DNA of 7,098 nt, taken from assembly GCA_027858325.1 (NCBI GenBank), contig JAQICU010000145.1, forward strand, positions 1 to 7,098. Direction: 5' to 3'. The stretch is from Candidatus Cloacimonadota bacterium (GTDB lineage Bacteria > Cloacimonadota > Cloacimonadia > Cloacimonadales > TCS61). This document shows positions 5,992 to 7,098 of this stretch, piece by piece (positions within the stretch are counted from its first letter, which is position 1; each line of letters starts with the position of its first letter). Below the pieces are notes generated by a model. It saw nothing but the letters and a program-made list of their open reading frames with translations, had not been told where the DNA came from and ran no database searches. The position numbers were made by a program, and so were the translations under genes.

Positions 5992-6216
5992 GATTACACG
6001 TCTAGTAATATCCGGAGCCGGTCTTACGTTTGTTCCGCTAGAAAGGAAAAATACTCCTTCTGATAATTCGATTAGTCCCCTTTTTACTAATTTAGAATCT
6101 TCTGAAACATACTTTTTATTATTGTACAGTTCGTGTACATCAGCACTGATAAGTTTAACAAGTTTATCTATTATAAGCTTGCTGTTGTGATCAAGTACTG
6201 CTTCAATAAAATTGGT
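5992..6216 (-). pseudogene. Upstream in-frame remnant of the AAA+ gene
   Basis: The frame of the ATPase stays open for 75 codons upstream of its first ATG, back to a TAA at 6219-6217. It reads as genuine protein: NFIEAVLDHNSKLIIDKLVK, ISADVHELYNNK, LVKRGLIELSEGVFFLSSG, then PAPDITRRVI into MRTP. The 'LVKRGLIEL..GVFFL' stretch suggests a winged-helix-like segment before the ATPase core. No ATG, GTG or TTG occurs in it, and the sequence beyond 6216 is full of stops in this frame. The 5' part of the gene has thus been deleted or replaced. Confidence 0.65.
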
Positions 6217-6319
6217 TTATACCGGAAAATCACATATCAGTCTGACCAGAAAGAACCTTTACAGTTGAGGGTGATATGGATTTGAAATTTTTCGGGGGAT
6301 GTGTGAAAAAACTTTGTAC
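6217..6319. other. Non-coding stretch at the ATPase truncation point
   Basis: No supported gene is present. The stretch is locally richer in G+C (ACCGG, TTCGGGGG) than its surroundings and starts where the ATPase frame is lost. A 15-codon frame from the ATG at 6276 is too short to credit. It may be foreign DNA or an old insertion end, but I see no terminal inverted repeat. Confidence 0.3.
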
Positions 6320-6355
6320 TTGACAAATATTTCACTTAAACTAATTAATTATAAT
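6320..6355 (+). promoter_or_regulatory. Candidate promoter of the 56-residue ORF
   Basis: A perfect TTGACA (6320-6325) and a perfect TATAAT (6350-6355) lie upstream of the small plus-strand gene, but 24 bases apart rather than 17. Either a weaker -10 such as TAATTA at 6342-6347 (16-base spacing) is used, or the TATAAT works with a poorer -35. Confidence 0.35.
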
Positions 6356-6389
6356 GCAAATTTAGTAAGAATTAAAAAAGGGAGAGAAA

Positions 6390-6560
6390 ATGTTATTCGA
6401 CGGTATAATTAGTGGATTCTTTAAGGGTTTAGGTGTTAAGGCTGGAAGAAAAATATTTAACGACCCAGAAATTAAAGCACAATTAAAAAGTATAAATAAA
6501 CAAGCGGATAAATTAGGATGGTCAGATGAAAAGAAACGTAGAATATTAGGGCATGATTAA
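6390..6560 (+). CDS. Small unknown 56-residue protein
   Basis: ATG at 6390 is preceded by GGGAGAG at good spacing, and candidate promoter elements lie upstream, so translation is likely. The first ~20 residues, MLFDGIISGFFKGLGVKAGR, are glycine- and phenylalanine-rich and could form an amphipathic or membrane-touching helix. The remainder (IFNDPEIKAQLKSINKQADK, then LGWSDEKKRRILGHD) is charged and helical. I do not recognise the family. It lies divergent from the truncated ATPase and convergent with the membrane-protein frame. A short toxin, a phage-type small protein or a membrane-associated peptide are all possible, and nothing here decides among them. Confidence 0.55.
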   Translation: MLFDGIISGFFKGLGVKAGRKIFNDPEIKAQLKSINKQADKLGWSDEKKRRILGHD

Positions 6561-6695
6561 AAGTAAAAAATTTAAATAACAAATAATTTTGAAAAGTATC
6601 AAAAACCGTAGTATTACCAATGACGATCCCCCATTTCTTAAGTTACTTCAAAAAATAGAAAATCCTGATAAGATTAAACTTCATAATATTATAAA

Positions 6696-6920
6696 TTAAT
6701 AACTCAATATTCCTTTTTGTATCATTTTAACAATAGATCTTCCTACAATATCGCCAGATTTTTTATGATACCCGCCGGAAAGTAGCATTAGAATTGGAAT
6801 TATTGCTGACAAAATGAATAAGATGAACATTATCTTTGTTAATGATTTGGTTAAAATCCAAAATCTTAACCCAAACAACAGAACCAAAGTCGGAGATATT
6901 GTAGTTAGAAATATCAACAA
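6696..6920 (-). CDS. Two-helix membrane segment, likely 3' part of a split gene
   Basis: The frame encodes two strongly hydrophobic helices (LLIFLTTISPTLVLLFGL at about 2-19 and KIMFILFILSAIIPILMLL at about 29-47) joined by a short basic loop, then a basic tail ending VGRSIVKMIQKGILSY. The only early start codons are TTGs at 6920 and 6917, directly after the TGA of the upstream CxxC frame, and neither has a ribosome site. The two pieces lie in the same frame with nothing between them but the TGA, so I read them as one ancestral protein: soluble N-terminus with CxxC, then two membrane helices. Function is unknown. Independent translation by termination-reinitiation is possible but not shown. 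Confidence 0.45.
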   Translation of the reverse strand: MLIFLTTISPTLVLLFGLRFWILTKSLTKIMFILFILSAIIPILMLLSGGYHKKSGDIVGRSIVKMIQKGILSY

Positions 6921-7040
6921 TCACTTTATCGGTTTTTTACCAAAGAATTCTCCTGGATCAAGGTCTGTTAAAAAGTTATCCGAATTACAAATGTGACAGT
7001 ATTGAATAATACCTGCGAAAGTCTTTTTTGGCTCCTTCAT
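6921..7040 (-). CDS. CxxC-containing 39-residue 5' part of a split membrane-protein gene
   Basis: ATG at 7040 opens MKEPKKTFAGIIQYCHICNS, then DNFLTDLDPGEFFGKKPIK and TGA (6923-6921). Cys15 and Cys18 form a CxxC knuckle like half of a zinc ribbon. The end is basic (KKPIK), as expected just before a membrane helix on the cytoplasmic side, and that helix follows in the same frame after the TGA. A purine-rich AAAGAAGAAA lies upstream, a weak ribosome site. Read through, the pair would form a 114-position protein. Most likely this is a nonsense-mutated gene (one change from CGA), or two overlapping products of unknown role. Confidence 0.4.
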   Translation of the reverse strand: MKEPKKTFAGIIQYCHICNSDNFLTDLDPGEFFGKKPIK

Positions 7041-7098
7041 TTCATTATTTCTTCTTTTTCAAACTTTTTAATAAATAATGGAACTAGACTTTAATTCC

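Noticed and set aside
5927..6190. Plus-strand Ser/Leu-rich frame opposite the ATPase 5' remnant
   Set aside because: Its composition is that of an antisense shadow; the minus-strand reading joins seamlessly to the AAA+ core.
6276..6323. 15-codon plus-strand frame MDLKFFGGCVKKLCT
   Set aside because: Too short, with no independent support beyond a G-rich stretch upstream.
6589..6699. Possible 36-residue plus-strand peptide starting with TTG and containing PPFLKLLQKIENPDKIKL
   Set aside because: It looks mildly protein-like but has no ribosome site or recognised family, and it overlaps the stop of the minus-strand frame. It could be a remnant but is not supportable.
6921..6923. TGA recoded as an amino acid
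   Set aside because: The long nuclease gene has no in-frame TGA and uses TGG for Trp, so standard termination fits.
6814..6996. Plus-strand 60-codon frame opposite the membrane-protein gene
   Set aside because: The opposite strand gives hydrophobic helices and a CxxC head; this frame has no motif and a poor start context.
1..7098. tRNA, rRNA or riboswitch genes
   Set aside because: No cloverleaf, T-loop signature or conserved ribosomal or riboswitch stretch was found on reading both strands.

Overview
The window is strongly A+T-rich bacterial DNA that reads as an accessory or integrative region. The left-edge tyrosine recombinase is of the type typical of Bacteroidota and related FCB-group genomes. 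Several starts carry clear purine-rich Shine-Dalgarno sites (AAGGAG, GGAGG, GGGAGAG), which is less typical of core Bacteroidota. I therefore suggest an FCB-group relative (Bacteroidota, Cloacimonadota or similar) with low confidence. Stop usage and the long uninterrupted frames fit the standard bacterial code.

Layout: (1) 2-946 (+) is an integrase whose reading frame is still open at the window edge, so its start lies outside. (2) 1182-1433 (-) is a small excisionase-like helix-turn-helix protein, convergent with the integrase. (3) 1449-2239 has no intact gene. It is a graveyard of minus-strand gene pieces: the C-terminal end of a second DUF2779-type protein abutting the N-terminal Walker A piece of an AAA_14/DUF4143-type ATPase, then the first ~26 codons of an AbiEi-type antitoxin-like protein. 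(4) 2240-4768 (-) is an 842-residue protein that appears to join three nuclease modules: GIY-YIG, a Cas4/RecB-like PD-(D/E)XK fold with four candidate Fe-S cysteines, and a DEDD exonuclease-like DUF2779 region. (5) 4862-5071 (-) is a small unknown protein whose frame continues past its stop codon, directly behind (6) 5074-5991 (-), an AAA+ ATPase that has lost its N-terminus; the homologous-looking frame runs back to 6216 with no usable start. (7) 6390-6560 (+) is an orphan 56-residue protein with a good ribosome site. (8) 6696-7040 (-) is one reading frame split by a TGA into a CxxC-containing piece and a two-helix membrane piece.

The AAA+ gene, the small gene and the triple nuclease lie in the same direction and could form an operon, with a second promoter just before the nuclease. 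An ATPase plus a multi-nuclease protein beside an integrase suggests nucleic-acid processing or mobile-element defence, but this is inference. The ATPase and its small partner look decayed, whereas the nuclease gene looks intact.
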